From an uncultured Roseicyclus sp. (GTDB lineage Bacteria > Pseudomonadota > Alphaproteobacteria > Rhodobacterales > Rhodobacteraceae), in NCBI GenBank assembly GCA_937139335.1, contig CAKZPN010000055.1, forward strand, positions 1-64,000: a stretch of DNA of 64,000 bases, given 5' to 3'. Below, in pieces: positions 44,439 to 53,895 of the stretch. A program made the position numbers and the translations under genes. The stretch's first letter is position 1. Each line of letters starts with the position of its first letter. Under the pieces are notes generated by a model that was not told the origin of the DNA, made no database searches, and saw nothing but the letters and a program-made list of their open reading frames with translations.

Positions 44439-44941
44439 CCGCGATCGACCCGGATCTCGTGCGTGTCTGGATCGTTCCGGGTGAGCCCTTCACCTACGAG
44501 GTCGACGCGGCGGGCGATTATCACATCGGCGGCCCGGAACAGCCTGTGGGCTTCGAGGCGGACGGGGCGGTGATGACCTGGGCGTCCGAGGTCTACGACC
44601 GTCTCGACGGCGCCGGCGCCACGCCCGTGGGCCGCTGGACCGAACGCAGCACCGGAGCCGAATGGGATTTCGCCGCCGACGGCAGCTACACCGTGACCTG
44701 GGACGGCGAGGTGGACCACGGCCTCTGGGCGCTGCGGCAGGGCGATACGATGCTCTGGACGCGGGAATGGCGCGCGAAGCTGGCGACGAACGGGGCCGAG
44801 GTCAGCTTCACCGTCCGCGACGGCACTGTTTCCACCTATGGCTACACCGTCGGGGCCGGCGTCTGGACACTGTTCGACCCGGTGTCATGGGCGGAACTGA
44901 CCCGCTACCTCGACCCTGCCGCGCTGTCCAAGGGCGCGTGA
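44435..44941 (+). CDS. Hypothetical protein, 168 aa
   Basis: Soluble beta-rich protein without signal peptide, rich in Trp and Thr (VGRWTERSTGAEWDFAADGS). ATGA-coupled to the HugZ-like gene. The repeated beta-hairpin pattern suggests a lipocalin- or jelly-roll-like fold. No family recognised. Confidence 0.7.
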   Translation: MTAIDPDLVRVWIVPGEPFTYEVDAAGDYHIGGPEQPVGFEADGAVMTWASEVYDRLDGAGATPVGRWTERSTGAEWDFAADGSYTVTWDGEVDHGLWALRQGDTMLWTREWRAKLATNGAEVSFTVRDGTVSTYGYTVGAGVWTLFDPVSWAELTRYLDPAALSKGA

Positions 44942-44944
44942 TCC

Positions 44945-45427
44945 TCACCAGTGCAGCGTGCCCGCCGCGCCCTTGATGCGGCCCGTCAGGTTCGGCGTAA
45001 CCCAGCCGCCGTAGAAATCGCCGGGCTGCGGCACCACGCGGACGTCGCCGACCCAGGCTTCGTCAACCGAGGTGGCGTAGAACGCGAGGTGGTCCTTGAT
45101 CGCTTCGAACCGCGCGGTCGGCGCGGGATATGCCCAGGCCGCGTTGCGCGACCGCCGGCCGTTCAGGATCAGGTCGAAATAGACTGCCCGCCCCTTCCAC
45201 TCGCAATGCGTTTCGCGCGACGCGGGCACCAGCGCCGACGCCAGTACGCTGTCAGGCGGCAGGTAATAGGTCGGCGCGTGGTGAGTCTCCAGCACGCGCC
45301 AGGCCGTCCCGGCGTCGGCCTGCGCCACCGGCACCCCGGCGAACACCACGCGCAAAGTCTGATCCACCCGCTCCAGCCGGGGCGGACGGGGATAGGCGTC
45401 AACGTTTTCGACGGGCAACAGGGTCAT
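44945..45427 (-). CDS. DUF427 domain protein
   Basis: 160 aa from ATG 45427. The DUF427 pattern is clear: LRVVFAGVPVAQADAGTAWR, a THHAPTYYLPPDSV block, THCEWKGRAVYFDLILNGR and NAAWAYPAPTARFEAIKDHL. The N-terminal 20 residues hold a short extension. Biochemical role unknown. Confidence 0.88.
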   Translation of the reverse strand: MTLLPVENVDAYPRPPRLERVDQTLRVVFAGVPVAQADAGTAWRVLETHHAPTYYLPPDSVLASALVPASRETHCEWKGRAVYFDLILNGRRSRNAAWAYPAPTARFEAIKDHLAFYATSVDEAWVGDVRVVPQPGDFYGGWVTPNLTGRIKGAAGTLHW

Positions 45428-45467
45428 GCGCGGTCCTTTGATCAGCGGAGCTAGCCCGCGCCCCGCC

Positions 45468-45501
45468 AAAAGAAAAGCCCGACCCTTTCAGGGCCGGGCT
45501 T
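45468..45501 (-). terminator. Rho-independent terminator of the beta-helix gene
   Basis: On the minus strand an 11-bp GC-rich stem (AAGCCCG, one A-C mismatch, CCCT, loop of 3 nt) is followed by TTTTCTTTT. It begins about 20 bp after the stop of the 763-aa gene, a textbook intrinsic terminator. Confidence 0.88.
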
Positions 45502-45522
45502 CAGATCATCCACTGGCCGAGG

Positions 45523-47814
45523 TCAGATGTCGAACCGCGCCGAAACCTGTGCTGTGCCGCGCACGTCTTGCTGCCAGCGCAGGCGCAAGGTCCGGCCGCC
45601 CACGCCCTGCCCCGGCTCGGCATAGGGGATCAGGTAGACGATCACGTTCGACACGCTGCGTAGTGGCCCCTCGGCCAGGAACGCCGTGCCAGCTCGCACC
45701 GCCGAGCCGAAGGGCGCGACATCGGTCAGGTCGATGTTCCAGCTGCTGCTCGCCGTGCCCTCGACATGGCGCACCGTCACCGGGTTCTCGGTGCGCTTCA
45801 CGATGCCGTGGTAGGTGTTGCCGTTGAACAGGAGGTCCGACGTGCGGCTGAGGTCGAGGGGAGCGAAACTGGTGTCCACCCCGTCCACCGCGTCCATCTG
45901 CGCCCCGCCGGTCTTCTTGAACAGGTTGTCCGTCACCGTCAGGCCGTTGATGAAATGCCCGGGGCCATAGGGCTTGATCAGGATGAAATTCATCCATGGC
46001 GCGCTGCCGGTGGCGAAGAAGATGTTCCCGTCCAGCGTCAGCCCGTGAAAGCTGAGCCCGCTGGAAAAAGTCGGCGATGGGTCGCGCTCGTTGCCCCACT
46101 CGATGTAGCAATTGTCGACGTAGTTGCCCTCGAAGGTCGTCTTGATGTTGTTGTCGCAGAGCACCAGACCGGCGGTCCGCGGCCCGTCCGTCACCCCGTC
46201 GCCCTGAAAGAAATGGTTGCCCGACAGGATGTTGCCGGTGCCGGCGATGACACCGAAATGGCGGAACTTCACCGCGCGGTTGTCGCGCACCTTGATGTCG
46301 GAACAGTTGGAGTTGAAGGCGATGGTCGTGCGCAGCGGCGCGTCGGTGCCCTGCTCGTTCGACAGGAACTGGCAGCGGTCGATCTGCATCCCCTGACAGC
46401 CTTCGCCGGCCGAGGTGATGCCGCGATCCTTCGGGCCGGTGAAGAAACAATCCTGGATCTGGAACATCAGCCCGTCGAGCGGCATGTTGAGCGCTGAACA
46501 CAGGCCTGCGCACAGGAACTCCACGTCGGTGATGATGAAGCGCTGCAGGTTCAGCCAGCCGATGAAATCGAGCAGGTACTTGAACCGGCGGAAGGTATAG
46601 GTCTGCGTCACCGGCGCGCCGTGGAACGCGCCCGACAGGGTGACGCGGCCGCCAGCGACATCCTTGGCCACGACGTAGATCTCGCGGCCCACGGCCTGCG
46701 GCCCCGTGACCAGCGCGCCGAGCGGAATGTCGGCCACATTCGCCAGCCCGGTGATGCGGAGCGGATCGGAGGCCGACCATGTGCCCGCGCGCGTATGCAC
46801 CTCGTCATCCCAGGCCGGCGAGGCGATGGCGGCAAGTTGTCCGTTCCTGAGCACGCGGCGGTTGGCATAGGTGTTGCGATTGCCGACGATGGCCTTCACA
46901 TCCAGCGGTGCGTCGAGGATCACGCGCCGCCCGCAAAGGTCGAAACCTTCGTGGTCCGACTGGTTGAAAAGCTGCTGGATGCCTTTCTTGAGGCCGAGCA
47001 CATCATCGCCCATCGCCTCAGAGTAACCCTTTAAATCGAAATTCTGGTTAAGCGACAGCCGAGCGGCGTCCGGCATCACCAGCCTGCCCTCGAAGCGCAC
47101 GGGGTTGTTCATCGTCAGGCTGGAGCCAATCAGGTAATCTCCCGCCGGCACCATCACCTCGCGCCCGGCGGCGGCGGCATCGGCGGCGACGAAGGCCGCA
47201 CGGTCGTCGGTGGTGCCGTCACCCCGCGCGCCGAAATCCTTCACGTCGACCCAATCCATGATCTTGCGCAGGAAGACCGAGGTGACATCCTCGACCGAGA
47301 TGCCTTCGATGCGCACCTGCCCGCCGTTGGGGCCGGTCAGGTCGAGGCCGACGTGGCCGAAGCTCGCCTGCGGACCCCAGGGCATGTCGACGCCCAGCCG
47401 CGTGCCGGTGCCGATGATGGCCGCGACGGTGACGACGTCGCCATAGCCGGTCATCACGGTCGCGGGGCCGGTCTGCGGCACGCCCGACAGGTTCTGGCCG
47501 CTGCCGTCACCCGCCCAGGCGGCGATGCGGATAGTCGGCAGATTGCCCGACAGCACCTTGATCCGGGCCGAAACGCGCAGGTAAAGGCCGGGCACGATCG
47601 GCGTCTCGGCCATGAAGCGCAGGCGCGTGGTGGCCTCGGTCTTGACGATTTCCAGGCAATCCCCGAAATCGGCATCCGCCGCGACCAGCGCCGCGTTGGG
47701 CGCTGTGCCCCATGTGTCGCTGCCGGGCCGGCCGTCCTGCCGCGACCAGACCGAAAGCCCGTCCGCAAAGGGTGGCGGCATCAGCACCAGCCCGTCGGTG
47801 ATCACCTGGTTCAT
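45523..47814 (-). CDS. Pectate-lyase-like right-handed beta-helix protein
   Basis: 763 aa. The N-terminal domain (about 1-185) resembles a carbohydrate-binding jelly roll. It is followed by the GH28/pectate-lyase entry motif WVDVKDFGARGDGTTDDRAA at about 188-207 and a long parallel beta-helix (IQDCFFTGPKDRGITSAGEG, NSNCSDIKVRDNRAVKFRHF). No signal peptide is seen, so export may use another route or the protein may be tail-spike-like. Likely binds or cleaves an acidic polysaccharide such as exopolysaccharide. Monocistronic, with a strong terminator. Confidence 0.83.
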   Translation of the reverse strand: MNQVITDGLVLMPPPFADGLSVWSRQDGRPGSDTWGTAPNAALVAADADFGDCLEIVKTEATTRLRFMAETPIVPGLYLRVSARIKVLSGNLPTIRIAAWAGDGSGQNLSGVPQTGPATVMTGYGDVVTVAAIIGTGTRLGVDMPWGPQASFGHVGLDLTGPNGGQVRIEGISVEDVTSVFLRKIMDWVDVKDFGARGDGTTDDRAAFVAADAAAAGREVMVPAGDYLIGSSLTMNNPVRFEGRLVMPDAARLSLNQNFDLKGYSEAMGDDVLGLKKGIQQLFNQSDHEGFDLCGRRVILDAPLDVKAIVGNRNTYANRRVLRNGQLAAIASPAWDDEVHTRAGTWSASDPLRITGLANVADIPLGALVTGPQAVGREIYVVAKDVAGGRVTLSGAFHGAPVTQTYTFRRFKYLLDFIGWLNLQRFIITDVEFLCAGLCSALNMPLDGLMFQIQDCFFTGPKDRGITSAGEGCQGMQIDRCQFLSNEQGTDAPLRTTIAFNSNCSDIKVRDNRAVKFRHFGVIAGTGNILSGNHFFQGDGVTDGPRTAGLVLCDNNIKTTFEGNYVDNCYIEWGNERDPSPTFSSGLSFHGLTLDGNIFFATGSAPWMNFILIKPYGPGHFINGLTVTDNLFKKTGGAQMDAVDGVDTSFAPLDLSRTSDLLFNGNTYHGIVKRTENPVTVRHVEGTASSSWNIDLTDVAPFGSAVRAGTAFLAEGPLRSVSNVIVYLIPYAEPGQGVGGRTLRLRWQQDVRGTAQVSARFDI

Positions 47815-47992
47815 GTGTTACCCCTTTCGGCGCGAGACCGCCCGGCGCCATGTCGCGGGGCCGGAAAGGGGCAACCGCAGGCGCCTTTCACGGCCACCTC
47901 GGTTGTGTTGCGATATCAGATGCGCCCGGAACATACCGGGTCGCGGAACGGTCTACCGTGACGAGGTTAAGGCCAGGTTAAGCCGCGCCTGA

Positions 47993-48406
47993 TCAGGCCG
48001 CGACACCCGGCGGCGGCAACAACTGCACGCCATTGATGCGCCAGCCATCGTCGGTTTCAACCATCTGATAGCCAAGGTAATGCGCGGTGCCGGAAGGGTC
48101 GACCACCTGCACCCGCTGGATCAGAACGCCGCCGAAGCTCTGCAGGTCGATGAAATCGACCTCGCCCGGCATCCAGACCATCGGGTAGCCCTGTTCGACC
48201 ATCCGCGCGAAATTGTCAGGCGTGCCAAAGAGGTTCTGGATGTTCGGGCTGGCAAAGCCCCAGGCACCCGCCGCGTCCTCGGCCCGGAAGGCGTCGAACT
48301 GGCCGGTGATAGTGGCCTCGATGTCCGGGTTGGGGCTCAACACCTCCTGCGCGGCGGCGGGGGCGGCCAGCGCGAGGAACAGACTTGCGAAAAGGGCACG
48401 CAGCAT
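47993..48406 (-). CDS. DUF4864 exported protein
   Basis: 137 aa, AAAGGAG upstream of ATG 48406. Signal peptide MLRALFASLFLALAAPAAAQ, then an NTF2-like fold (IEATITGQFDAFRAEDAAGA, FASPNIQNLFGTPDNFARMV, GWRINGVQLLP). This is the DUF4864 pattern. Periplasmic, function unknown. Confidence 0.85.
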   Translation of the reverse strand: MLRALFASLFLALAAPAAAQEVLSPNPDIEATITGQFDAFRAEDAAGAWGFASPNIQNLFGTPDNFARMVEQGYPMVWMPGEVDFIDLQSFGGVLIQRVQVVDPSGTAHYLGYQMVETDDGWRINGVQLLPPPGVAA

Positions 48407-48521
48407 TTCGGGTCTCCTTTCTGACGTCTGCAAAGACACGTAGCACGCGCCGCGATGGTTTCACGCGCGGCTCCGGTTCCATTTGACCTTGCGCGGGTTT
48501 TCCGGTCAGGGTGACGCCGCC

Positions 48522-49406
48522 ATGGCATATGCGGTTCACCAGAAAGACAAGTCCTTGCGCGCCGCTGTGCGCCGGATCGCCGCCGAGGAACTGGGCAGCG
48601 CGATCGACGCGCTGGCCGACCCGTCGCCCGAGAAGCTGCACGAGGGCGTCCATTCCGCGCGCAAGTCCTGCAAGAAGCTGCGCGCGCTCGTGCGCCTCAT
48701 CCGGCCCGGATTTGCCGACTATGGCCACGTGAACGCGACCCTGCGCGATGCCGCCCGCCCGCTCTCGGGCCTGCGCGACGCGGCGGTGTTCGTGGAGACC
48801 TTCGACAAGCTCGCCGCCGCCGCGCCGAAGTCGCTGGACCAGGACCGTCTCACCCCCCTGCGCGCCGCCCTCACCCACGCAAGGCCCGACGACCCCGACG
48901 CCATCGCGGAGGAGGTCGCGACCTTTCGCGCGCAACTGGGCGCATTGGCGGAGCAGGCCGGGCACTGGAAGCTGAAGGGCAAGGATGCGGAGATCCTTCA
49001 TGCCGGGCTGAAGACTGCCTTCAAGCACGCGAAAGAAGCACTATCCGAGGCCGTGAAGGACCCGGACGGCGAGCACATGCACGAGTTCCGCAAGAAGGTG
49101 AAGGTGCACTGGTACCACGCCCGCCTGCTCGCCCCGGTCTGGCCCGAGATCGTCGGGCCGCACCGCGATGCCGCCGGCAAGCTGGCCGACCTGCTTGGCG
49201 ATCATCATGACATCGTCGCCTTCGATGAGCGGCTCGAGGCGGGCGACCTGCCGGAAACCTCGGTGCGGCTGATCCGGCCGCTGATGGACGAGCGCATGGA
49301 ACAGCTGGAGCACGAGGCCTTCGCCATCGCCCGCCTGCTGCTGGCCGAGCCTGCCGGCGCGCTGGCCGACCGCTGGACGACCTGGTGGAAGATCGCGGCC
49401 GGTTAG
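48522..49406 (+). CDS. CHAD domain protein
   Basis: 294 aa helical protein with the conserved histidines of the CHAD domain: KLHEGVHSARKSCKKLRALV and EHMHEFRKKVKVHWYHARLL. CHAD domains bind inorganic polyphosphate through a basic groove. There is no attached CYTH domain. Convergent with the DUF4336 gene (4-nt overlap). Confidence 0.9.
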   Translation: MAYAVHQKDKSLRAAVRRIAAEELGSAIDALADPSPEKLHEGVHSARKSCKKLRALVRLIRPGFADYGHVNATLRDAARPLSGLRDAAVFVETFDKLAAAAPKSLDQDRLTPLRAALTHARPDDPDAIAEEVATFRAQLGALAEQAGHWKLKGKDAEILHAGLKTAFKHAKEALSEAVKDPDGEHMHEFRKKVKVHWYHARLLAPVWPEIVGPHRDAAGKLADLLGDHHDIVAFDERLEAGDLPETSVRLIRPLMDERMEQLEHEAFAIARLLLAEPAGALADRWTTWWKIAAG

Positions 49407-50134
49407 AGCTCGAGGAACCGGAAGGCGCGGCGCAGTTCCTCGACCGCGTGGCTCGGATACCACCGGCCATGGGCCAGCAGGATGCGCTCGGGTTCCCAGG
49501 CGATCATGCGGCGCACGGCGCCGGCCAGCGCCTCCTTGTCATAGGTCAGTCGCAGGTCGCGGGGCAGCGACCCGTCGGGGTGCTGGTTGCCGGCGACGCG
49601 GGTGAAGATCCGCAAATGCCAGGGCAGTTTCGAAGCCTCGAAATTCTCGATCAGGTCGGTCAGGATCAGGCTGCGGCTGGGCTTGTGAAAGAACACCACC
49701 TCCCGGTGCAGGCGCGAGCCCGGCACGACCATCTGCGCGAGTTCCCCGGCCCATTCCGCCGGCGCGGTATCGGTCAGCCGATGATCGGCGCGCAGCCTGA
49801 CGCCGCGCCCCTCGGCTCGTTCCTCAACCCCGGGCGCGACCCAGGTCGCGGCGGCGGGCAGCGCATCGGCCCAATCCTGCAAATAGGCGTAGTGCAGCCA
49901 GTTCGGCGCAATCAGGTGCCGGACCCGGCCGATCGCCTGCAATTCCTCCAGAAGGCTCGCGGAGAAGACGATGGGCGAATGCAGCCACAGGTCGCCCGAG
50001 CCGAGCCGGATCACCGTCATCCGGGTCGGAAACGGCATCCGGTACAGGTCGATGGTCGGGCCGTCAGCGATCCAGATATCGCGCGCGACCGCCTTCAGCG
50101 TGCGAAGCGGCGGGTATGTCCCCTCCGCAGCCAT
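49403..50134 (-). CDS. DUF4336 (metallo-hydrolase-like) protein
   Basis: 243 aa. Pattern PTRMTVIRLGSGDLWLHSPI, VRHLIAPNWLHYAYLQDW and ERILLAHGRWY resembles a degenerate MBL fold as in DUF4336. The classical HxHxDH is reduced to WLHYAY. It follows the lysS gene by 4 bp on the same strand. Confidence 0.85.
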   Translation of the reverse strand: MAAEGTYPPLRTLKAVARDIWIADGPTIDLYRMPFPTRMTVIRLGSGDLWLHSPIVFSASLLEELQAIGRVRHLIAPNWLHYAYLQDWADALPAAATWVAPGVEERAEGRGVRLRADHRLTDTAPAEWAGELAQMVVPGSRLHREVVFFHKPSRSLILTDLIENFEASKLPWHLRIFTRVAGNQHPDGSLPRDLRLTYDKEALAGAVRRMIAWEPERILLAHGRWYPSHAVEELRRAFRFLEL

Positions 50135-50138
50135 CGGC

Positions 50139-51785
50139 CTAGCCCACGAGATCGCCGGCGAGGCCTTGCGCGATCAGGGCCTTGGTTTCCTCGATCCCGT
50201 AAAGCGCGATGAACCCGCCGAAGCGCGGGCCCTGCGACGCCCCCAGCAGCACCTCGTAGAGGCCAGAGAACCAGTCGCGCAGCGGCTCGAACCCGTGCGT
50301 CTTGCCGATGGCGAAGACGATGGATTGCAGGAACTCGTCATCGTGCCAGTCGACCACCGGCAGGGGCGTGTTCTTGCCCTCCTGCGCGTTCTTGCGCGCG
50401 ATTACGTCCAGCGCGCGCGTCTCGTCCCCCAGGCACGCCACCAACTCCTCCATCGCCGCGCGCTCCTTTTCGGTGGGCAAACGGAACTGGCGCGTGGGTT
50501 TCACGAAATCGTTGAAGTAGCGGATCGCGAAGCCGGCCGCCTGGTCCAGATCCGGGTTGTCCTCGGGCGAGGCGTCGGGCGCGTAGCGGCGGATGAAACC
50601 CCAAAGCTGGTCCTTGTCCTCGGCCGCAGAAACAGACGCGAGGTTCAAGAGCATCGCGAACGGTACCACCATCGTGCTTTCCGGTACCTCGCCGCCGTGG
50701 ATGTGCCAGACCGGGTTCGCCAGTTGCTGCTCGGGCGACTGATCCGGGTAGGCGCGCAACTGCTGGTGATACTCGTCGACCGCCTTTGGGATCACGTCGA
50801 AATAGAGCCGCTTGGCGGTCTTGGGCTTGAGGAACATGAAATACGACAGGCTCTCGGTCGAGGCATAGGTCAGCCACTCGTCGATCGAGATGCCGTTGCC
50901 CGAGGATTTAGAGATCTTCTGTCCGGTCTCGTCCAGGAACAGTTCGTAGGTGAAATGCTCGGGAGCGGGCGCGCCAAGAACCTCGCATATCGCGTCGTAG
51001 ATCGGCGTGTTGGTGGAGTGGTCCTTGCCATACATCTCGAAATCGACGCCCAGCGCCGCCCAGCGCGCCCCGAAATCGGGCTTCCACTGCAGCTTCACGT
51101 TGCCGCCCGTCACCGGCAGCGTCCACTCGCGCCCGGTCTCGTCGTCGAAGGTCACCGTGCCCTCGGCGGCATCGACATGCTTGATCGGCACGTAGAGCAC
51201 GCGTCCGGTCTCGGGGTGGATCGGCAGAAAGATCGAATAGGTCTGCTGGCGTTCATCGCGCAGGCTGGCGAGCATCACCTTCATCAGCGCGTCGTAACGC
51301 TCCGCCGCGCGCAGCAGGATCGCATCGAAGGCGCCCGAGGCGTAGAACTCCGTCGCGGAATAGAACTCGTAGTCGAACCCGAAGGTGTCGAGAAACCGCC
51401 GCAGCATTGCGTTGTTGTGGTGCCCAAAGCTTTCGTGCGTGCCGAACGGGTCGGGCACGCGGGTCAGCGGCTTTTGCAGATGCTCGCGCAACGCGTCCTG
51501 GTTCGGGACGTTGCCGGGCACCTTGCGCATCCCGTCCATGTCGTCGGAAAAGCAGATCAGCCGCGTGGGAATATCCGAGATCACCTCGAACGCGCGGCGG
51601 ATCATCGTGGTGCGCAGAACCTCGCCGAAGGTACCGATATGCGGCAACCCGCTTGGCCCGTAGCCGGTTTCGAACAGCACATAGCCCTTTTCCGGCGGCG
51701 CGGTCTCGTACCGTTTAAGCACCCGGCGCGCCTCTTCGAAAGGCCAGGCCTTGGAAGTCATTGCAGCGTCGCGAAGGGCGGTCAT
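50139..51785 (-). CDS. lysS: Lysine--tRNA ligase, class I
   Basis: 548 aa class I LysRS (archaeal/alphaproteobacterial type), unrelated to class II LysS. HIGH-type motif HIGT in [25 protein letters not shown]-type KISKS in [10 protein letters not shown], and the C-terminal helix-bundle anticodon domain are all present. Start chosen at 51785 ([20 protein letters not shown]); MTSKAW at 51761 is possible. The open frame extends upstream but without similarity. Confidence 0.96.
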   Translation of the reverse strand: MTALRDAAMTSKAWPFEEARRVLKRYETAPPEKGYVLFETGYGPSGLPHIGTFGEVLRTTMIRRAFEVISDIPTRLICFSDDMDGMRKVPGNVPNQDALREHLQKPLTRVPDPFGTHESFGHHNNAMLRRFLDTFGFDYEFYSATEFYASGAFDAILLRAAERYDALMKVMLASLRDERQQTYSIFLPIHPETGRVLYVPIKHVDAAEGTVTFDDETGREWTLPVTGGNVKLQWKPDFGARWAALGVDFEMYGKDHSTNTPIYDAICEVLGAPAPEHFTYELFLDETGQKISKSSGNGISIDEWLTYASTESLSYFMFLKPKTAKRLYFDVIPKAVDEYHQQLRAYPDQSPEQQLANPVWHIHGGEVPESTMVVPFAMLLNLASVSAAEDKDQLWGFIRRYAPDASPEDNPDLDQAAGFAIRYFNDFVKPTRQFRLPTEKERAAMEELVACLGDETRALDVIARKNAQEGKNTPLPVVDWHDDEFLQSIVFAIGKTHGFEPLRDWFSGLYEVLLGASQGPRFGGFIALYGIEETKALIAQGLAGDLVG

Positions 51786-51893
51786 GATCGGTGCGTCCCA
51801 TATCAGGCGCAGGCCGCTTTGCCCGCGCGCTCTCGCCCTATTGTGCGGGCGCGGCGAGGTCAATAAATACCCCCCTGCACGAGGAGAACCGCG

Positions 51894-52307
51894 ATGTCCG
51901 AGATCATCAGCCCAGAAGATGCCCTGGTCGCCGTGATGGTGGCCGTATCCGTGTCGGACGAGCTGATCCGGACGGCCGAACTGGTGAAGATCGAACAGAT
52001 CGTCAACCACCTGCCGGTGTTTGCCGATTACGACGCGGACCGGATGCGCGAGGTCGCGAAGACCGTCTTCGACCTGTTCGAGGAGGAGGACGGGCTCGAC
52101 GCGCTCTTCGGCCTCATGCTCGAAGCCCTGCCCGAGCGGCTGAACGAGACCGCCTATGCCATCGCCTGCGACGTGGCGGCGGCGGACGGCGCGCTGACCC
52201 AGCCCGAGCTGCGGTTCCTCGAGGAACTGCGCCACCAGCTCAACATCGATCGTCTCCATGCCGCCGCCATCGAACGCGGCGCGCGGGCGCGGCACATGAC
52301 GCTCTGA
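51894..52307 (+). CDS. TerB-like tellurite resistance-family protein
   Basis: 137 aa helical TerB fold with acidic metal-site residues ([21 protein letters not shown] segment, here [20 protein letters not shown]). These proteins sense or bind divalent metals in membrane-stress complexes. Ribosome site GAGGAGAA before the ATG. No other ter genes nearby. Confidence 0.88.
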   Translation: MSEIISPEDALVAVMVAVSVSDELIRTAELVKIEQIVNHLPVFADYDADRMREVAKTVFDLFEEEDGLDALFGLMLEALPERLNETAYAIACDVAAADGALTQPELRFLEELRHQLNIDRLHAAAIERGARARHMTL

Positions 52308-52363
52308 CAGGGGCGGCCCCGCGCTGATTGCGCGTCTGGGCCAAACCTGCCACCGTCCTTGCG

Positions 52364-53785
52364 ATGTCCGCCCCGGTTACCCTGCCCCTCTGGCTCTTCG
52401 TCCTGATCCTGCTCTTCGCGGCGGTGACGTTTGCGTCGCATTTCCTGTTTCCGTCCGTCCGCTGGTTCCTGCGACGCCGCCTCGAACGCGCGGTGGAGGA
52501 GTTGAACAAGCGCCTCAAGCGCCCGATCCAGCCGTTCAAGCTGGCGCGGCGGATGGATACGATCCGCCGCCTGATCTACGACCCCGAGGTGGCGCAGGCC
52601 GTCGCCGACCACGCGCAGGAAAACCACATCCGCGAGGATGTCGCCTTCCAGAAGGCCGAGCTTTACGCCCGCGAGATCGTGCCGGGGTTTTCCGCCTTCA
52701 CCTATTTCGGCTTCGCCATCCGCGCCGCCCGCATCCTCAGCCAGTCGCTCTACCGCGTGCGGCTGGTCCACGCCAACGACCCCGCGCTGGAGGCGATCCC
52801 GGCGGACGCCACCGTCATCTTCGTGATGAACCACCGCTCCAACATGGATTACGTGCTGGTGACGTGGCTGGTCGCGGAACGCTCGGCGCTGGCCTACGCG
52901 GTGGGCGAATGGGCGCGGGTCTGGCCGATGCGGCAACTGGTGCGCGCGATGGGCGGCTACTTCATTCGCCGCCGGCACAACAACGCGCTCTACCGCAAGG
53001 TGCTGGCCCGCTACGTGCAGATGGCGACCGACGCAGGCGTGACGCAGGCGGTCTTCCCCGAGGGCGCGCTCAGCCGCACCGGGCATCTCGGCAAGCCCAA
53101 GCTCGGCCTCATCTCCTACATCCTCGAAGGCTTCCACCCCGGCACGTCGCGCGATGTGGTTTTCGTGCCCGTGGCGCTGAACTACGACCGGGTGATGGAG
53201 GACCGCACGCTGATCGACGCCCGGATCACCGGCACCAGGCGCTTCCGCTTCTCGCTCCGGCCGATCTGGCGCTACCTGCGGCGGCAATTGTGGAACCGGA
53301 TCACCGGGAAATATCACCGCTATGGCTATGCCGCCGTCAGCTTCGGCGACCCGCTCAGCCTGACCGATTTCCTCGAACGCCCGCACACCGACGCCCCGGC
53401 AGCCCTCGGGTCCGAGCTGATGGACCGGATCGCCGCGGTCATGCCCGTGACCCCGGTGCCGCTGGTTGCCCACGCGCTGCAGGACGGCGTGCGCAGCGTC
53501 GCGGCGCTGGACAGGCTGGTGCGTGCCCGCATCGCCTCCGCGCAGGCGCGCGGCGTGACCATTCACATTCCCCGCGACGACGTTGCCTACACGATCGACA
53601 CCGGGCTGCGCGCGCTGGTGGAACGTCGCATCGTCATCCGTGAGGGCGATACGTTGGCGGTGGAGGCCGAGGGCCCCGGCCCCGACCTCGTCGCCTTCTA
53701 CGCCGCCTCGGTCGCCCACCTGCTGCGTGATCCGGTGGAGGACCGGCGCCCGGACACCCCCGGGCCGGAATCCGCTGCGACATAA
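52364..53785 (+). CDS. Glycerol-3-phosphate/lysophosphatidate-type acyltransferase
   Basis: 473 aa from ATG 52364. An N-terminal membrane segment ([20 protein letters not shown]) anchors it. The acyltransferase core has HX4D in [10 protein letters not shown] (His157, Asp162), the acceptor loop GGYFIRRR, and [10 protein letters not shown]. This is the PlsB-like family common beside ccr in Rhodobacterales. It esterifies an acyl chain to glycerol phosphate or a related acceptor in phospholipid synthesis. Confidence 0.9.
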   Translation: MSAPVTLPLWLFVLILLFAAVTFASHFLFPSVRWFLRRRLERAVEELNKRLKRPIQPFKLARRMDTIRRLIYDPEVAQAVADHAQENHIREDVAFQKAELYAREIVPGFSAFTYFGFAIRAARILSQSLYRVRLVHANDPALEAIPADATVIFVMNHRSNMDYVLVTWLVAERSALAYAVGEWARVWPMRQLVRAMGGYFIRRRHNNALYRKVLARYVQMATDAGVTQAVFPEGALSRTGHLGKPKLGLISYILEGFHPGTSRDVVFVPVALNYDRVMEDRTLIDARITGTRRFRFSLRPIWRYLRRQLWNRITGKYHRYGYAAVSFGDPLSLTDFLERPHTDAPAALGSELMDRIAAVMPVTPVPLVAHALQDGVRSVAALDRLVRARIASAQARGVTIHIPRDDVAYTIDTGLRALVERRIVIREGDTLAVEAEGPGPDLVAFYAASVAHLLRDPVEDRRPDTPGPESAAT

Positions 53786-53793
53786 TATGTCGC
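53777..53793. promoter_or_regulatory. 17-bp palindrome upstream of ccr
   Basis: GCGACATA (53777-53784), one base, TATGTCGC (53786-53793): a perfect 8-bp dyad that overlaps the acyltransferase stop and lies about 100 bp before the ccr ATG. The shape fits a dimeric regulator operator. It does not match the TTTGCAAA-type site of the propionyl-CoA regulator PccR. Confidence 0.45.
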
Positions 53794-53895
53794 GATACCG
53801 CAGTTTCGTGTTTGCTTTGTTGCGTGACCGTCTGTATCTCTCGCATGAGCAGCAAGATTGATTCCGCATTGCGGCATCGGCAAAGGATTGGAGAC

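Noticed and set aside
49971..51866. 631-codon plus-strand frame opposite lysS
   Set aside because: Shadow of the class I lysyl-tRNA synthetase gene, which has clear HIGT and KISKS motifs on the other strand.
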